DNA of 64,000 nt from Bacillus thuringiensis (lineage in GTDB: Bacteria; Bacillota; Bacilli; Bacillales; Bacillaceae_G), in the NCBI RefSeq assembly GCF_022095615.2, contig NZ_CP155560.1, positions 124,001-188,000 on the forward strand, read 5' to 3'. Below, one piece after another: positions 8,914 to 18,535 of the stretch (its first letter is position 1; every line of letters starts with the position of its first letter). Under the pieces are notes generated by a model, which saw nothing but the letters and a program-made list of their open reading frames with translations, was not told where the DNA came from and did not search any database. The translations under genes and the position numbers were made by a program.

Positions 8914-10983
8914 TTAGCTGTGATGAGGGGAGGAGTATTTAAAATAATTTTTTATTGTAGTTGTATCAATTTGTTCAACAAATAAAGGGGATAGGGATAT
9001 TTGGAAATTATTTTGAAGGATATGGCATGTCTTGTTCAATTGCTCAATATAAGGAACGTATATATGATCTAAAATTGCTGGGGGTAATTCTAAAGTTTCA
9101 TGTTTCCATAAGTCGAACTCATTTGGATTAATAATCTGCATACTTCCAAAATGAAAAGCTATTAATTCATCTTGATCAATAAGAACTTTGTTATCTGTTT
9201 TTGATATAGAACTGCTATTTAGAATAATATTCCAAGGTGCTGCATCAATACCTTTGTGAGTCATGATTTTTATATTAGAAAAAATGTTAGGGATGTAATT
9301 TAAATATTTCTGATCACCCCATCTATTCATTTCAACATCATAATGATTTTTGCAATATTCTAGGCATTTATCTTTCCACCATGTTAAAATTTCTTTACTA
9401 TTTTGATCGTTTTTAAAGCCTACTAAACCAGCCTGGTATATACCGTGTATATTTTCAATTTCAGCCGAACTTCTTTGAGGACAAAGGAATACAGAGTATT
9501 TCCACCATTCATCAAGAATGATATTAGGTGTTGTAAAGAAATACATATCAGCATCACAATATATGATGTGATCAACTTCGGGATAAAGACTAAGGACATG
9601 TAGACAAAGAGTAGATTTTAACGTCCAACAATATTCTTGTAAATTTCTTTCATCCTTTATACTAAGGAGTTCATGATTTTCAATATCTTTTAACGGAATG
9701 AGTATGGCGTGCTTTAATTTTAATTTTTCTAATATTTGATAAGTCGAATCATCCATACAACAAATCCATACAGTAAATTTAGCGTTGAGATTTTCTAAGG
9801 AATAATAAGAGGTCAATCCTTGAATTAATCGTTCTTTACTTATAATCATAGAAAAGTTCATAAAATGATTGGATTGATTCATTTTTCTTCTTAATTGTGA
9901 ATCTTTATATAAGGTTTGAGCTTCATTTATATCTTTTTTACTTAAAAATTGTTTCGTATTTTTATTGAATTTTTCTTTTAATTGCTTTAAAACAAATTGG
10001 ATTCTCTCTAAATAAGGAGTGTAAATATGATTTAATATATTGTTTGGTATTGAAATTGATCCCAAAGACCAAAGATCAAAGTCATTTTCAGTAAAAATAG
10101 TAATACATGCAAAATGGTAAACAACTAGTTTATCATTTTCAATAAATACATCATTTTTACTCTTGTCAATTTTGTAATCGTTATTATATATACAGTTCCA
10201 AGGCGCAGCATTTATACCCAAGTTATTGGAAATTTTTACTTTTGGGAAATATATTGGGATATAATCTAAATACTTCTGATCGCCAAACTTTCCCTCCTCA
10301 GGTTCAGCACTGCACCAATCTATACATTTATTTTTCCACCATCTTACACTTTTTAGTCCATAGAGATCATTCTTAAATCCAATTAGACCAGCCTGATATT
10401 TTCCATACATTTTTTCTACCCAATCACGATCTCTTTGTGGGGTAAGGAAAATAGAATGTTCACCCCACTCTTCAAAAATAATATTAGGATCAGAAAAAAA
10501 GCATAAATCACCATCACAATATAGAATAGACGGTAAATTATAATTTACCAATAAATATTCTATCAAGACAGATTTTAAAGTCCAACAATATTCATTTACT
10601 TTTCTTTTTCTCTTAATTGCTTTTAGTTCACTATCTTCTAATTCCTCAACTTGTAAAAGGTTTACGTTAATTAGATTCATTTCTTTTAATAATGAATATC
10701 CAAAAGGATCTATACAACAAATCCATAATGTGAATTTTTCTGAGTACTGCATTAATGATTGCTGTAAGGCAATGATTTTCAAAACATATTCACTACCTAC
10801 AATGACACAGAAATGATTATTTAGATCATGTTGTTGATTATTGAAATGGGGGTTCATTTTTTTTTGAGTATTTTTAGGGGAGGGATTTGAATTTTTAGTT
10901 CCTGTTGAAAGCGGGTTAACTATTTTCTCATTAGAGGGGATATACAATCGAGGTAAACTTATTTTTTTATCATTAAAGTTCAA
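8914..10983 (-). CDS. Two-domain (tandem duplicated) glycosyltransferase
   Basis: 689 residues, start TTG 10983 with GGAGAGGA about 10 bases upstream. It has two homologous halves of about 300 residues (roughly 55-345 and 370-660). Each shows a FxxWICCxD strand, an EYCWTLKS(V/T)L helix, an acidic D-x-D site (LYCDGDLCFF in the first half, IYCDADMYFF in the second), YQAGL(I/V)GFKND, a GDQKYL(D/N)YIP block and a GI(N/D)AAPWN motif. This fits a GT-A-type nucleotide-sugar transferase with a metal-binding DxD in both halves. Both sites look intact, so it may add two sugars or the same sugar twice. There are no membrane segments. It sits in the CDP-sugar operon, 20 bases downstream of rfbF. Confidence 0.7.
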   Translation of the reverse strand: MNFNDKKISLPRLYIPSNEKIVNPLSTGTKNSNPSPKNTQKKMNPHFNNQQHDLNNHFCVIVGSEYVLKIIALQQSLMQYSEKFTLWICCIDPFGYSLLKEMNLINVNLLQVEELEDSELKAIKRKRKVNEYCWTLKSVLIEYLLVNYNLPSILYCDGDLCFFSDPNIIFEEWGEHSIFLTPQRDRDWVEKMYGKYQAGLIGFKNDLYGLKSVRWWKNKCIDWCSAEPEEGKFGDQKYLDYIPIYFPKVKISNNLGINAAPWNCIYNNDYKIDKSKNDVFIENDKLVVYHFACITIFTENDFDLWSLGSISIPNNILNHIYTPYLERIQFVLKQLKEKFNKNTKQFLSKKDINEAQTLYKDSQLRRKMNQSNHFMNFSMIISKERLIQGLTSYYSLENLNAKFTVWICCMDDSTYQILEKLKLKHAILIPLKDIENHELLSIKDERNLQEYCWTLKSTLCLHVLSLYPEVDHIIYCDADMYFFTTPNIILDEWWKYSVFLCPQRSSAEIENIHGIYQAGLVGFKNDQNSKEILTWWKDKCLEYCKNHYDVEMNRWGDQKYLNYIPNIFSNIKIMTHKGIDAAPWNIILNSSSISKTDNKVLIDQDELIAFHFGSMQIINPNEFDLWKHETLELPPAILDHIYVPYIEQLNKTCHILQNNFQISLSPLFVEQIDTTTIKNYFKYSSPHHS

Positions 10984-11003
10984 TGTTTATTCAGTCCTCT
11001 CCA

Positions 11004-11753
11004 CTAAATTTTATTAGGGTTCCAACTTTCATCTACAGTTTTTATATCTTTAGGAGTATCGACACTAGCCCAAAAATCATTGTGTTCATAGACTGCGAGC
11101 TCATTATCTTTTATTAAATTTTGGAGAGGATCTTCTTCTAGAACACAATCATCATTGTTACCTAAATAATCGAATATTTCTTTGTTAAATACAAAAAAAC
11201 CGCCGTTAATTACTTCATCAAGTAATGGTTTTTCTTTAAAATCAATAGCAATTCCATTTTCTACCGCCAATAGGCCATATTGATTGTTCTTTTTAATTCC
11301 AGTTAATGTAGCAATTTTTCCTTTCTCATTATGAAATGCTATTAGTTGATCAATATCTATATTGGCTAATCCATCGCCATAAGTTAATAAAAAGGTTTCA
11401 CCTTGTACAAAGGGTTCAAGTTTTTTTAGTCTTGCCCCGGTCATTGTATCAATTCCTGTATCTATAAAGTGTATATTCCAATTCTCTAATTCCTGAAGTA
11501 GCGTATATTGACCGGTTTTAAAATTCAAACTAAAGTCATTCTCTTTCCAGCTAAAATCCATAAAATATTCTTTAATTTTCTCACCTTTATATCCTAAGGG
11601 CAAAATGAAATTAGAATGTCCATATTTTCTATACCAATTCATTATATGCAAGAGGAGAGGCTTTCCTTGAACTCGAACTAATGGTTTGGGAATGTCCTCT
11701 AAAATTCCTTGCATCCGAAGCCCTTTTCCACCACACAAAATTATGACTTTCAT
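11004..11753 (-). CDS. rfbF: Glucose-1-phosphate cytidylyltransferase
   Basis: 249 residues, close to the family size. The N-terminus MKVIILCGGKGLRMQ is the sugar-nucleotidyltransferase signature (GGxGxR), followed by IPKPLVRVQGKPLL (Lys-Pro), TYGDGLANID with the metal-binding Asp, and NGGFFVF plus FWASVDTPKD, the WxxxDTxxD end typical of RfbF. It makes CDP-glucose from CTP and glucose-1-phosphate for RfbG. It is first in the operon; the 680 bases upstream hold the promoter, with no regulator gene next to it. Confidence 0.9.
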   Translation of the reverse strand: MKVIILCGGKGLRMQGILEDIPKPLVRVQGKPLLLHIMNWYRKYGHSNFILPLGYKGEKIKEYFMDFSWKENDFSLNFKTGQYTLLQELENWNIHFIDTGIDTMTGARLKKLEPFVQGETFLLTYGDGLANIDIDQLIAFHNEKGKIATLTGIKKNNQYGLLAVENGIAIDFKEKPLLDEVINGGFFVFNKEIFDYLGNNDDCVLEEDPLQNLIKDNELAVYEHNDFWASVDTPKDIKTVDESWNPNKI

Positions 11754-12236
11754 AGATCTATTTCCTTCCTCTCTATATATTTTACTAATTTAAACTATGT
11801 AGTTTGTTTGATAAATGTATACACGGTTGTACCATAATGACAATCAACTAAAAAAATATATTAGATTTATAATTCAAATGCTGATTAAATAAGGATAATA
11901 CGCACTGTAGTATTTCATCTATTTTATGTAAATTAGGTTATTTTAAAAATTTATACTTGCGTTTTATTTAATACTAATGAAAGAAATTGTTTGTTCGTAA
12001 GATAAAAGAGGGGGGATGGACATCAGGGGACTTGAAAAAGCTTATTATGAAAAATCTAAGAAGATAAAATTATACTGAAAATAAGATAAAGTTTGGAAGT
12101 AAGTAGTCATGATTATACTATATAAGCATGATATGCTGATTTAATAAATAATTTCGAAGATATTAACATAAGAATACCAAAGGAAAATAACTATTTAAAC
12201 GAAAAGAGAAAAATATTATATTTTACTTTCTAAAAA
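11754..12236. other. Intergenic stretch upstream of the CDP-sugar operon
   Basis: About 480 AT-rich bases. It must contain the rfb operon promoter, but no single -35/-10 pair stands out. No open frame with a ribosome site was found. Confidence 0.3.
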
Positions 12237-12244
12237 TTAAAAAA

Positions 12245-12267
12245 AGAGCACCGTATAAAGGTGCTCT
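12245..12267 (-). terminator. Terminator of the DUF1796 fragment
   Basis: AGAGCACC (12245-12252) pairs with GGTGCTCT (12260-12267). Read on the minus strand, the stem is followed by a run of T. Confidence 0.65.
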
Positions 12268-12432
12268 AGTGATGGAATTAATTTTGTAAAGAACCATTGA
12301 TCCTATAAAGAAGGACTTATGAATTATTATATGAACGGTTTATTAATTAAGTGTGTATCAATTAAATGGGAATTTTATTTCCCTATACCTATTTAATTTA
12401 CAGACAAAATCATGTTAAAAGTAAATAGAAAA

Positions 12433-12855
12433 TTAATAAGTTAAAGTTATTTTGTTTAAAATATAATCCCAATCAGAATCATCACCTTCCCATCTATTCT
12501 GATAACGTGGGAGTTCAATAGAACAAACCCTTGATATGCCCCAATTTTGCTCAACGATATTAGATATGCCCTCCTTAAAATTACAAATAAGAATATTGAA
12601 ATCCTTATTTGTAATTTTGGATAACGCATTTTGTAATTCAACCGCTTCATCACGATTTCCCCAAATTCTAATAAATAAGATTGATTCACAACTAGTTAAT
12701 TTTTCAAGGAATCGATTAATTTTAGTACCTAATGTAGCTATAAAAGAAGGATAGGTTACTTTCCAATCCTCATCTGAGTTAATAGGAAAGTCATGCATTG
12801 AAAAACAATTATAATAATTGTCCTTTATACAGTAGATTTTTCTTTGAGTTAGCAT
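12433..12855 (-). pseudogene. DUF1796 (papain-like cysteine peptidase-like) C-terminal fragment
   Basis: 140 residues. FSMHDFP, SFIATLGTKINRFLEKLTSCESILFIRIWGNRDEAVELQNALSKI and a short acidic C-terminus (WEGDDSDWDYILNKI) resemble the second half of DUF1796 proteins, a papain-like family related to the BtrH acyltransferase. The N-terminal part that should hold the SLGxNCxPAxQL-like catalytic cysteine is absent: only 62 bases separate this frame from the next gene, and no ribosome site precedes the ATG. I therefore read it as a truncated, inactive remnant. DUF1796 genes often accompany surface-glycan loci, which fits the neighbouring CDP-sugar operon. Confidence 0.5.
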
Positions 12856-12916
12856 CTTTTACAAAATAATTATTAAATAGGAAAAATTCCATCGAGAAGT
12901 GCAATTAAATGCTAGA

Positions 12917-14044
12917 CTAATTTCTAATGGTCCCAGTATCTTTTATTTTGACGTGTGTCTTTACATTTATTTTAGCCTCTGCTAACGCTTGCAACCAATC
13001 TCCTTTTACTTTTTTCCACTCTTTATATTGAAAGGCTCTAGCATATAGGGATAATCCGATTGGATCAATTTTGTTCTGCTGTATTTCATTTATTATATTT
13101 TGTAAATTATTATTAATTTCTTTTTGAATAGTCCTTTTTAAACTATTTATATTTTTTTTATTATCATAGTGCCCCTTAATTAAATTTGCATTTGTTTTTT
13201 CTATTAAAGCTACATTAGCATATATATCGAGATTAAATACAAATTTTCCGTTTTGAAAATTAACATCTATCTTTCTTGTCGCGTTCTGTACGAAGATAGA
13301 AGTGTTTATTTTTTTGTTGGACTTTTTAGGGGGAAGCGCAAGGTGTAGTATCATTCGCCCGCTACTTTTTTGCTTATTTATAAGATTGAAAAATTTAACA
13401 TCTTTTTTAGGAATTTGAGTTAAATATTTCCCTTTTCGATTTAAAAATGCAATTCCTACTGTGTCGATTTCATTCTTTGTTTTTTTGATAATTGGAACAG
13501 TTTGCGTCATTCCTTCTTCATTTTGTTCTCTCATTAATTGTTGAATTGTAGAAGAGACGGATTGGTTATTTTGAATTGACGATTCGATTACACCATTTAT
13601 ATAAGATGAAAGTGATGGTTTACTAGGCTTCTGAATTTTAAAAACTTCTTCTGCAGGTCCATCTACAAGTACTACTTTAGCATTAATGGTAGCGTAAGGA
13701 TCACGGTAAGAAGAATCAAGCTCCTGCAACCAATTAGCTTCTTGCGCTAATTTTTTCCCAATTAAAATGATTTCAGCCTTGGAAGCTGTCATAAAGCCCG
13801 TTAACTTTGTATCTATCTTACTGAATCCAGTATATACAGTTGATGCTTGTGTCCAATGTTCTATAGTACTTTTGGGCTGTTTATGATGAAAGAGTGGTAT
13901 ACTTGTTCCAACTTTTATGTCTCCATTAGGGGTTCTATCCAAGCCAATTAACAGGATTAATGAAACCTTCTCAAGAGGAATTCTCTGACTGCAACCAATT
14001 ATATATATACAACAAATTACAATCCATATCCATTTTCGAATCAA
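12917..14044 (-). CDS. Spore germination receptor C subunit, Ger(x)C lipoprotein
   Basis: 375 residues from TTG 14044, with AGGAGG 8 bases upstream. A short hydrophobic signal ends in the lipobox IIGC-S (Cys about residue 18), so it is a lipoprotein. The body shows Ger(x)C family features (LILLIGLDRTPNGDIKVGTSIP, FTGFSKIDTKLTGFMTASKAEIILIG, DPYATINAKVVLVDG, DPIGLSLYARAFQYKEW). It forms the outer-face subunit of a GerA-type nutrient receptor in the spore inner membrane. It overlaps the gerB-type stop by 4 bases and is last in the operon. Confidence 0.9.
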   Translation of the reverse strand: MIRKWIWIVICCIYIIGCSQRIPLEKVSLILLIGLDRTPNGDIKVGTSIPLFHHKQPKSTIEHWTQASTVYTGFSKIDTKLTGFMTASKAEIILIGKKLAQEANWLQELDSSYRDPYATINAKVVLVDGPAEEVFKIQKPSKPSLSSYINGVIESSIQNNQSVSSTIQQLMREQNEEGMTQTVPIIKKTKNEIDTVGIAFLNRKGKYLTQIPKKDVKFFNLINKQKSSGRMILHLALPPKKSNKKINTSIFVQNATRKIDVNFQNGKFVFNLDIYANVALIEKTNANLIKGHYDNKKNINSLKRTIQKEINNNLQNIINEIQQNKIDPIGLSLYARAFQYKEWKKVKGDWLQALAEAKINVKTHVKIKDTGTIRN

Positions 14045-15144
14045 AGTTGTTTCCTCCTAGTAATCCAAGTGAAAAGAATACTGTAAGCGAAAAATAAAAT
14101 TGGTAATAGAATAAAGAAAACGACATTTAAGATGTCCATAAGAGAATATATAAACAAATATTGATCCACATCGGGATTTAGGAAAATAAATAGGCCAATT
14201 ATAAATAATATAAAAGCAAGCAGCACCCAATTGCGGGCGTTTTTTTGAAGTGAAATGGTTACAGATTCAAAACTGAAAAATAAATACGGATATATCGTAG
14301 TAGAAAATACAATTAAATAGTAAGCGATATATATAATTTCTAATCGTTCCATGAAAGAAAAACGAACCCCTTTTAACAGATGAAATACTGGCCAGATTAC
14401 GTCTTTTATCCCCTCCGGACTAAAGTATATATAAGAAAGAATGGTCACATATAGATAGAAAAACATGGTTCCGGTATTCGCAATTAGTAGTCCTTTTATG
14501 GCTTTTTGTTTTTTTTGTAAGAACGGGTATATATAATATGCAATTTCTAAGCCAGCATAAGGAGTGATGGTTTCTTTTGTTGCCTTTACAATAGGGTATA
14601 ATCCATCTTTAACAATAGGTAGTAGGTGTAAAGGGTTGTAGTTAGTCTGTAGTGAAAAAAGAAGAAACAGTGGCATCCAAGTAGTGAAGAAGAAAACAAG
14701 CATAGAATAACTAGTAAGAGCCCTTAACCCGCTCAGGGCTAAAATAATAAAAGGCAATAGTAATAATATGGTGATTTGATAAGCAGGAGTGGAAGGGAAT
14801 ATCCACACTTTTACAATATCGGTTGCCTTTAATAAAGTATTAAAGCCAGCAAAAAATAGATAAAAGGCATATAAAAGAAAAAGAATTGTCCCTATCCATT
14901 TACCAAAGTACGTTTTTAGGATTTGTGAGAAATTTTTGTTGGGATTTTTTTGTAACATTAATATAATAAATACGCCGATTATAGAAGTAGTTATCCAGCC
15001 AAGAATGATAGAAATCCAGCCATCTGTGCCAGCCGTAGTAGCAAGTGGGCTTGGCATAATTAACATACCTGATGCTAGTTGCAGTGAATGAATGAAAATA
15101 ATAAATTCAAATAAAGTTATGTTTTGGAATTTAAGATTCCCCAT
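14041..15144 (-). CDS. Spore germination receptor B subunit (GerB-type permease)
   Basis: 367 residues. The ATG at 15144 follows AAGGTGG by 5 bases; a GTG 9 bases earlier is part of that site and unlikely. About ten membrane segments, starting FEFIIFIHSLQLASGMLIMPSPLA, with the APC-superfamily fold of the endospore germination permeases. The B subunit is thought to bind the nutrient germinant. It overlaps the A-subunit gene by 14 bases and the C-subunit gene by 4, as in other gerA operons. Which amino acid or nucleoside it senses cannot be deduced. Confidence 0.9.
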   Translation of the reverse strand: MGNLKFQNITLFEFIIFIHSLQLASGMLIMPSPLATTAGTDGWISIILGWITTSIIGVFIILMLQKNPNKNFSQILKTYFGKWIGTILFLLYAFYLFFAGFNTLLKATDIVKVWIFPSTPAYQITILLLLPFIILALSGLRALTSYSMLVFFFTTWMPLFLLFSLQTNYNPLHLLPIVKDGLYPIVKATKETITPYAGLEIAYYIYPFLQKKQKAIKGLLIANTGTMFFYLYVTILSYIYFSPEGIKDVIWPVFHLLKGVRFSFMERLEIIYIAYYLIVFSTTIYPYLFFSFESVTISLQKNARNWVLLAFILFIIGLFIFLNPDVDQYLFIYSLMDILNVVFFILLPILFFAYSILFTWITRRKQL

Positions 15145-16648
15145 GCGAACCACCTTCTTTTTTCTTTTTTTGTTTCGGCTGTCCTGTACTTGAGCGGGTG
15201 GTAATCATAGAAATAGGAAATCTTACAAAAGAATCTTTTAATTCTTTGAGTCGAAAGGGCGCGATTGGCAATCCGTATGGTGAACCATAGGAAGTTAATG
15301 AAACAAAATGAGCGAATAAGAGCATTAATCCACTAACAATCCCTACAATCCCATAAAAGTATGCCAATAACATCATTGGAAAACGAATAAGGCGTATAGA
15401 ACTTGATAAATCATAATTAGAAACAATAAATGATGCAATGGCTGTAATAGATACGATAATAACCATAACGTTACTTACAAGACCAGCTTGAACAGCCGCC
15501 TGTCCAATTACAATCCCTCCAACAATTCCTATGGTTTGTCCAATGGGTTGTGGTAAGCGAATACCAGCTTCACGTAGCATTTCGAGTGTAATTTCCATTA
15601 TAAAAGCTTCCAATAGGGGAGAGAAAGGGACTTTGACTCTTGAAGTTGCAATAGAAGTGTATAAATCTATAGGAATGATTTCAAAGTGAAAAGAGACTAT
15701 AGCAATATAAAATGCCGGTAAAAAAATAGCTATAATAAATCCTGCAAATCGTAATAAGCGAAAAAATGATGCAATGAGCCAATGGATATTATAATCATCT
15801 GGAGTTTGAAAAAATCCAATTAAATTCATTGGAACAATCATTGCACCAGGGGATCTATCCATTAATACTGCTACTTTCCCATCAAGAATATGATTTGAAA
15901 TTGCATCTGGGCGTTCGCTTAAATAAGCTTGTGGAAAAGGAGTCCAATTTTGATCTTTTGTATAATTAGATAGTTCTCCAATGCTCAATACCGCATCCGT
16001 ATTAATTCTACAGATTCTTGTTTCTATTTCTTGGACTACATCTGCGTTTGCTACATCACCTAAGTAAATTAAATAGACTACTGAAGTTGCTCGTTCTCCA
16101 ATTGTCAGCTTTTTGATCTTTAACTCTGTTGAAGGAAGATATCGACGAATTAAGCCTATATTTTTTGTGGCATTCTCAATAAATCCATCATGTGAGCCTT
16201 TAATAGTAACTTCTGAGATGGGTTCTTGAATTGCTCTTTCTGCCCAGCCTTTTGTATTTATTAGAAGTGACCGCTTTTCTCCTTCCATAAATAGAACACA
16301 TTGACCCTCAAGTAATCCTTCTTTAATGTCATTCCATGTATATACTATTTTGGTATGAGTAGCAATAATATTAGAATTAAATATTTGGCTGTCCTCATTT
16401 ACTTTTTGTAATAATGGTGTAACAACATTGCCTTTTAAAGCGACACCATCTGTAAGGCCTTCAAAATAATATAGTAAAATATTCGTGTTTGTTTTTAATT
16501 GCAAAGGATGTTCGATTAAATCTGCACTAATATCAAAGATATTAACTAATGTATTTTTTAGCTCTTCTAAGTTACTTGTTTGGATCTTTTCAATGTTTTT
16601 ATCGGATTTAATTTCTAAAGCCTCTTCATTTAAGGGCAAAATTGACAC
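15131..16648 (-). CDS. Spore germination receptor A subunit (GerA-type)
   Basis: About 505 residues. The frame opens at GTG 16648, but AAAGAGG directly abuts that codon; TTG 16639 is 8 bases from it and may be the true start (502 residues). A soluble N-terminal domain (about 1-290, with LLYYFEGLTDGVALKGNVVTPL and the MDRSPGAMIVPMNLIGFFQTPDDY block) is followed by four to five membrane segments with the family motif PFSPLLEAFIMEITLEMLREAGIRLPQ and a basic C-terminal tail. First gene of the operon, under a sigma-G-like promoter. A further member of the several ger receptors known in the B. cereus group; I cannot assign a letter. Confidence 0.9.
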   Translation of the reverse strand: MSILPLNEEALEIKSDKNIEKIQTSNLEELKNTLVNIFDISADLIEHPLQLKTNTNILLYYFEGLTDGVALKGNVVTPLLQKVNEDSQIFNSNIIATHTKIVYTWNDIKEGLLEGQCVLFMEGEKRSLLINTKGWAERAIQEPISEVTIKGSHDGFIENATKNIGLIRRYLPSTELKIKKLTIGERATSVVYLIYLGDVANADVVQEIETRICRINTDAVLSIGELSNYTKDQNWTPFPQAYLSERPDAISNHILDGKVAVLMDRSPGAMIVPMNLIGFFQTPDDYNIHWLIASFFRLLRFAGFIIAIFLPAFYIAIVSFHFEIIPIDLYTSIATSRVKVPFSPLLEAFIMEITLEMLREAGIRLPQPIGQTIGIVGGIVIGQAAVQAGLVSNVMVIIVSITAIASFIVSNYDLSSSIRLIRFPMMLLAYFYGIVGIVSGLMLLFAHFVSLTSYGSPYGLPIAPFRLKELKDSFVRFPISMITTRSSTGQPKQKKKKEGGSHGES

Positions 16649-16677
16649 CTCTTTAATATATAACGATTAGTTGTATT

Positions 16678-16707
16678 TATTATTTTTAAATGATGGAATT
16701 TTATTCA
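16678..16707 (-). promoter_or_regulatory. Sigma-G-like promoter of the germination operon
   Basis: On the minus strand TGAATA (16707-16702) and AATAATA (16684-16678) are separated by 17 bases. This is close to the sigma-G pattern TGNATA / CATANTA and lies about 30 bases before the operon start, as expected for a forespore-expressed receptor. Confidence 0.5.
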
Positions 16708-17010
16708 CAAATTTAAATAAATTGGGAAAGGAAGTTAAAAATTAAGAGCAAAAAAGTAGAGTTAATTTGTGTGGAAATCTAAGTATTAAGATAGAATTGA
16801 AATTTGAATGATTAAAAAAAAAAGAACCCTTGATAGGCTCTTTTTCATAGTTGGTAAATATGCTGTAAACAATAGAGGGCAATTAAGGCTGTAATTTAGA
16901 TGTCTTTAAGTTAATTAGTTGAATTTTGTAGGAAGAATTCTTTTTTCATATCTTAATAATCGATTAAAAAGGACATTACATTTATTTGGGTGTTCTAGTG
17001 TATTTGAACT

Positions 17011-17208
17011 TTGCATGCTAACAATTTTTGTTTAGGGACAAAATGTTTTTCTGAATTAACAGAAAAATTAAAACGCAAAATTCCTATTGGTTATTTTGGT
17101 AGGTATCAAATATTTCTTTGGCCTTATTTACTTGATGTCACCGTACGTTTATATGTTCCTAAGGAAAAGAAATACTTTCATTTTTATTACCCTCTATTGT
17201 TTGATTAA
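17011..17208 (+). pseudogene. Possible gene remnant, unrecognised
   Basis: 65 residues; the stretch KRKIPIGYFGRYQIFLWPYL looks like real protein, but there is no ribosome binding site before the first ATG and no family is recognised. It may be the end of a decayed gene or chance. Confidence 0.2.
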
Positions 17209-17309
17209 GATGGTAACACGAAAATGAAACGTTTACAACCAGAAAATAAAGAAAAAATATCAAAATGCGACTTTTTTCGACAATTCATCTGTGTTTATAT
17301 ATAATATTT

Positions 17310-17357
17310 TTATAGGAAAAGGTGAAGGGAAACGTACCTTTTCCTATAAATTTTTTG
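17310..17357 (+). terminator. Rho-independent hairpin downstream of the remnant
   Basis: TTATAGGAAAAGG (17310-17322) pairs with CCTTTTCCTATAA (17337-17349), followed by ATTTTTTG. It supports the idea that a plus-strand gene once ended just upstream. Confidence 0.6.
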
Positions 17358-17491
17358 TAGGAATTAGAAATAATTAAAGTAATAATAGCCTAAAATTAAA
17401 ATGAAATTCAATGGATTTGAACCTAAAGTCATGAAAACCATTGATAACGTTACCATTGAATTTTTAAACTGTAAGAGTTTTAAAAGTATAG

Positions 17492-18535
17492 TCAAACTTT
17501 AGTCCATTTTGCGTTTCTTCCTTTTGAAACTAGCTTAATATGGCCAAATAATTGCAATGAATTTAAAGCCTTACTGATTGTACTCTCTGCAATGTCTGGA
17601 TAAGTGTTACGAATACTCTCCTTAGTAAAGGGGTGTTTTTGTTTAAGTATAAAATCCTGAATTCTCTCAACTTTAGTATGTTTACAAATAGAATCTAGAA
17701 CTGTGTTATGAAGATCTTTGTAAGCCTCTAATATAATTGTTAAAAACGTTTTTAACCAAAAGCTACTATTATGTTCTTCACAGTGCCAATTCATCGAAGA
17801 CTTATAAATCGAATTGTAATAATCAGATTCGTTTTTCTTAATATATTTATCCAAACATACATATTTTACAAATGTATGTCCACTCTTAATTAACAGTAAT
17901 TGCATTAGCATAAATGCTAACCTGTTATTACCTTGATTGAAAGGAACTATGCAATAAAAATTTAATATAAAACGAGCTATTATTAAAAGCGAATGTAGCC
18001 CCTTACTAGTATTTAATGAGTTGTATTGATCACATAATTGCTCCATAAACTGCGGAATAAGTTCATGTGGAAGAATGCGGTAACTATTCAAGTGCATTCC
18101 ATGCTCTGGAATACCTGGAATAATAAAAGGTTTTTCACGCCATTTGGCACTGTCAGAGGTAAGGTAATGTATCAGTTGAAAATGTAATTCCTGTATAGTT
18201 GCTGGATTAATTAATAAAGTACAGGAATTTTTATGTACAAAAGAAAGTGTTTGATAATAACAAAAAATAGCATCCTCCGAAATATTTTGAGGTACTATAT
18301 CATCTAAAATAAGCTCTTTTAATCTTTTATTAGGAACTTTTATATCCTCGTAAATAGTAGTGAAATTTTTTATGTAATGTAGTGGTATAGTTTTTTCTAA
18401 ACTATTAAATATGTCAGGGTTTTGTTCCTGATAAGCAGCTAATTTTCCTTTGAACTCGCTAATGTCACTTATTAAATTTATTAACCTCCTTTTTAATTCA
18501 ATATTTTTATACTTATCATCAAAAAAGTCTCTCAT
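17492..18535 (-). CDS. Fic-fold protein with degenerate catalytic motif and C-terminal winged helix
   Basis: 347 residues; GGGGGA lies 7 bases before the ATG. The middle of the protein (about 90-270) follows the Fic/DOC layout, and the Fic loop is at 197-205. There VPFNQGNNR replaces the canonical HPFx(D/E)GNGR: the catalytic His is Val, the metal-binding acid is Gln and the second Gly is Asn. Canonical AMPylation therefore seems impossible. The C-terminal 60 residues (VERIQDFILKQKHPFTKESI, then STISKALNSLQLFGHIKLV) form a winged helix like those on Fic regulators. A DNA-binding or regulatory protein is inferred. It stands alone with promoter space of more than 1 kb upstream. Confidence 0.7.
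   Translation of the reverse strand: MRDFFDDKYKNIELKRRLINLISDISEFKGKLAAYQEQNPDIFNSLEKTIPLHYIKNFTTIYEDIKVPNKRLKELILDDIVPQNISEDAIFCYYQTLSFVHKNSCTLLINPATIQELHFQLIHYLTSDSAKWREKPFIIPGIPEHGMHLNSYRILPHELIPQFMEQLCDQYNSLNTSKGLHSLLIIARFILNFYCIVPFNQGNNRLAFMLMQLLLIKSGHTFVKYVCLDKYIKKNESDYYNSIYKSSMNWHCEEHNSSFWLKTFLTIILEAYKDLHNTVLDSICKHTKVERIQDFILKQKHPFTKESIRNTYPDIAESTISKALNSLQLFGHIKLVSKGRNAKWTKV

Noticed and set aside
12456..12754. Overlapping short frames on both strands within the DUF1796 fragment
   Set aside because: Shadows of the DUF1796 frame; no ribosome sites or recognisable sequence.
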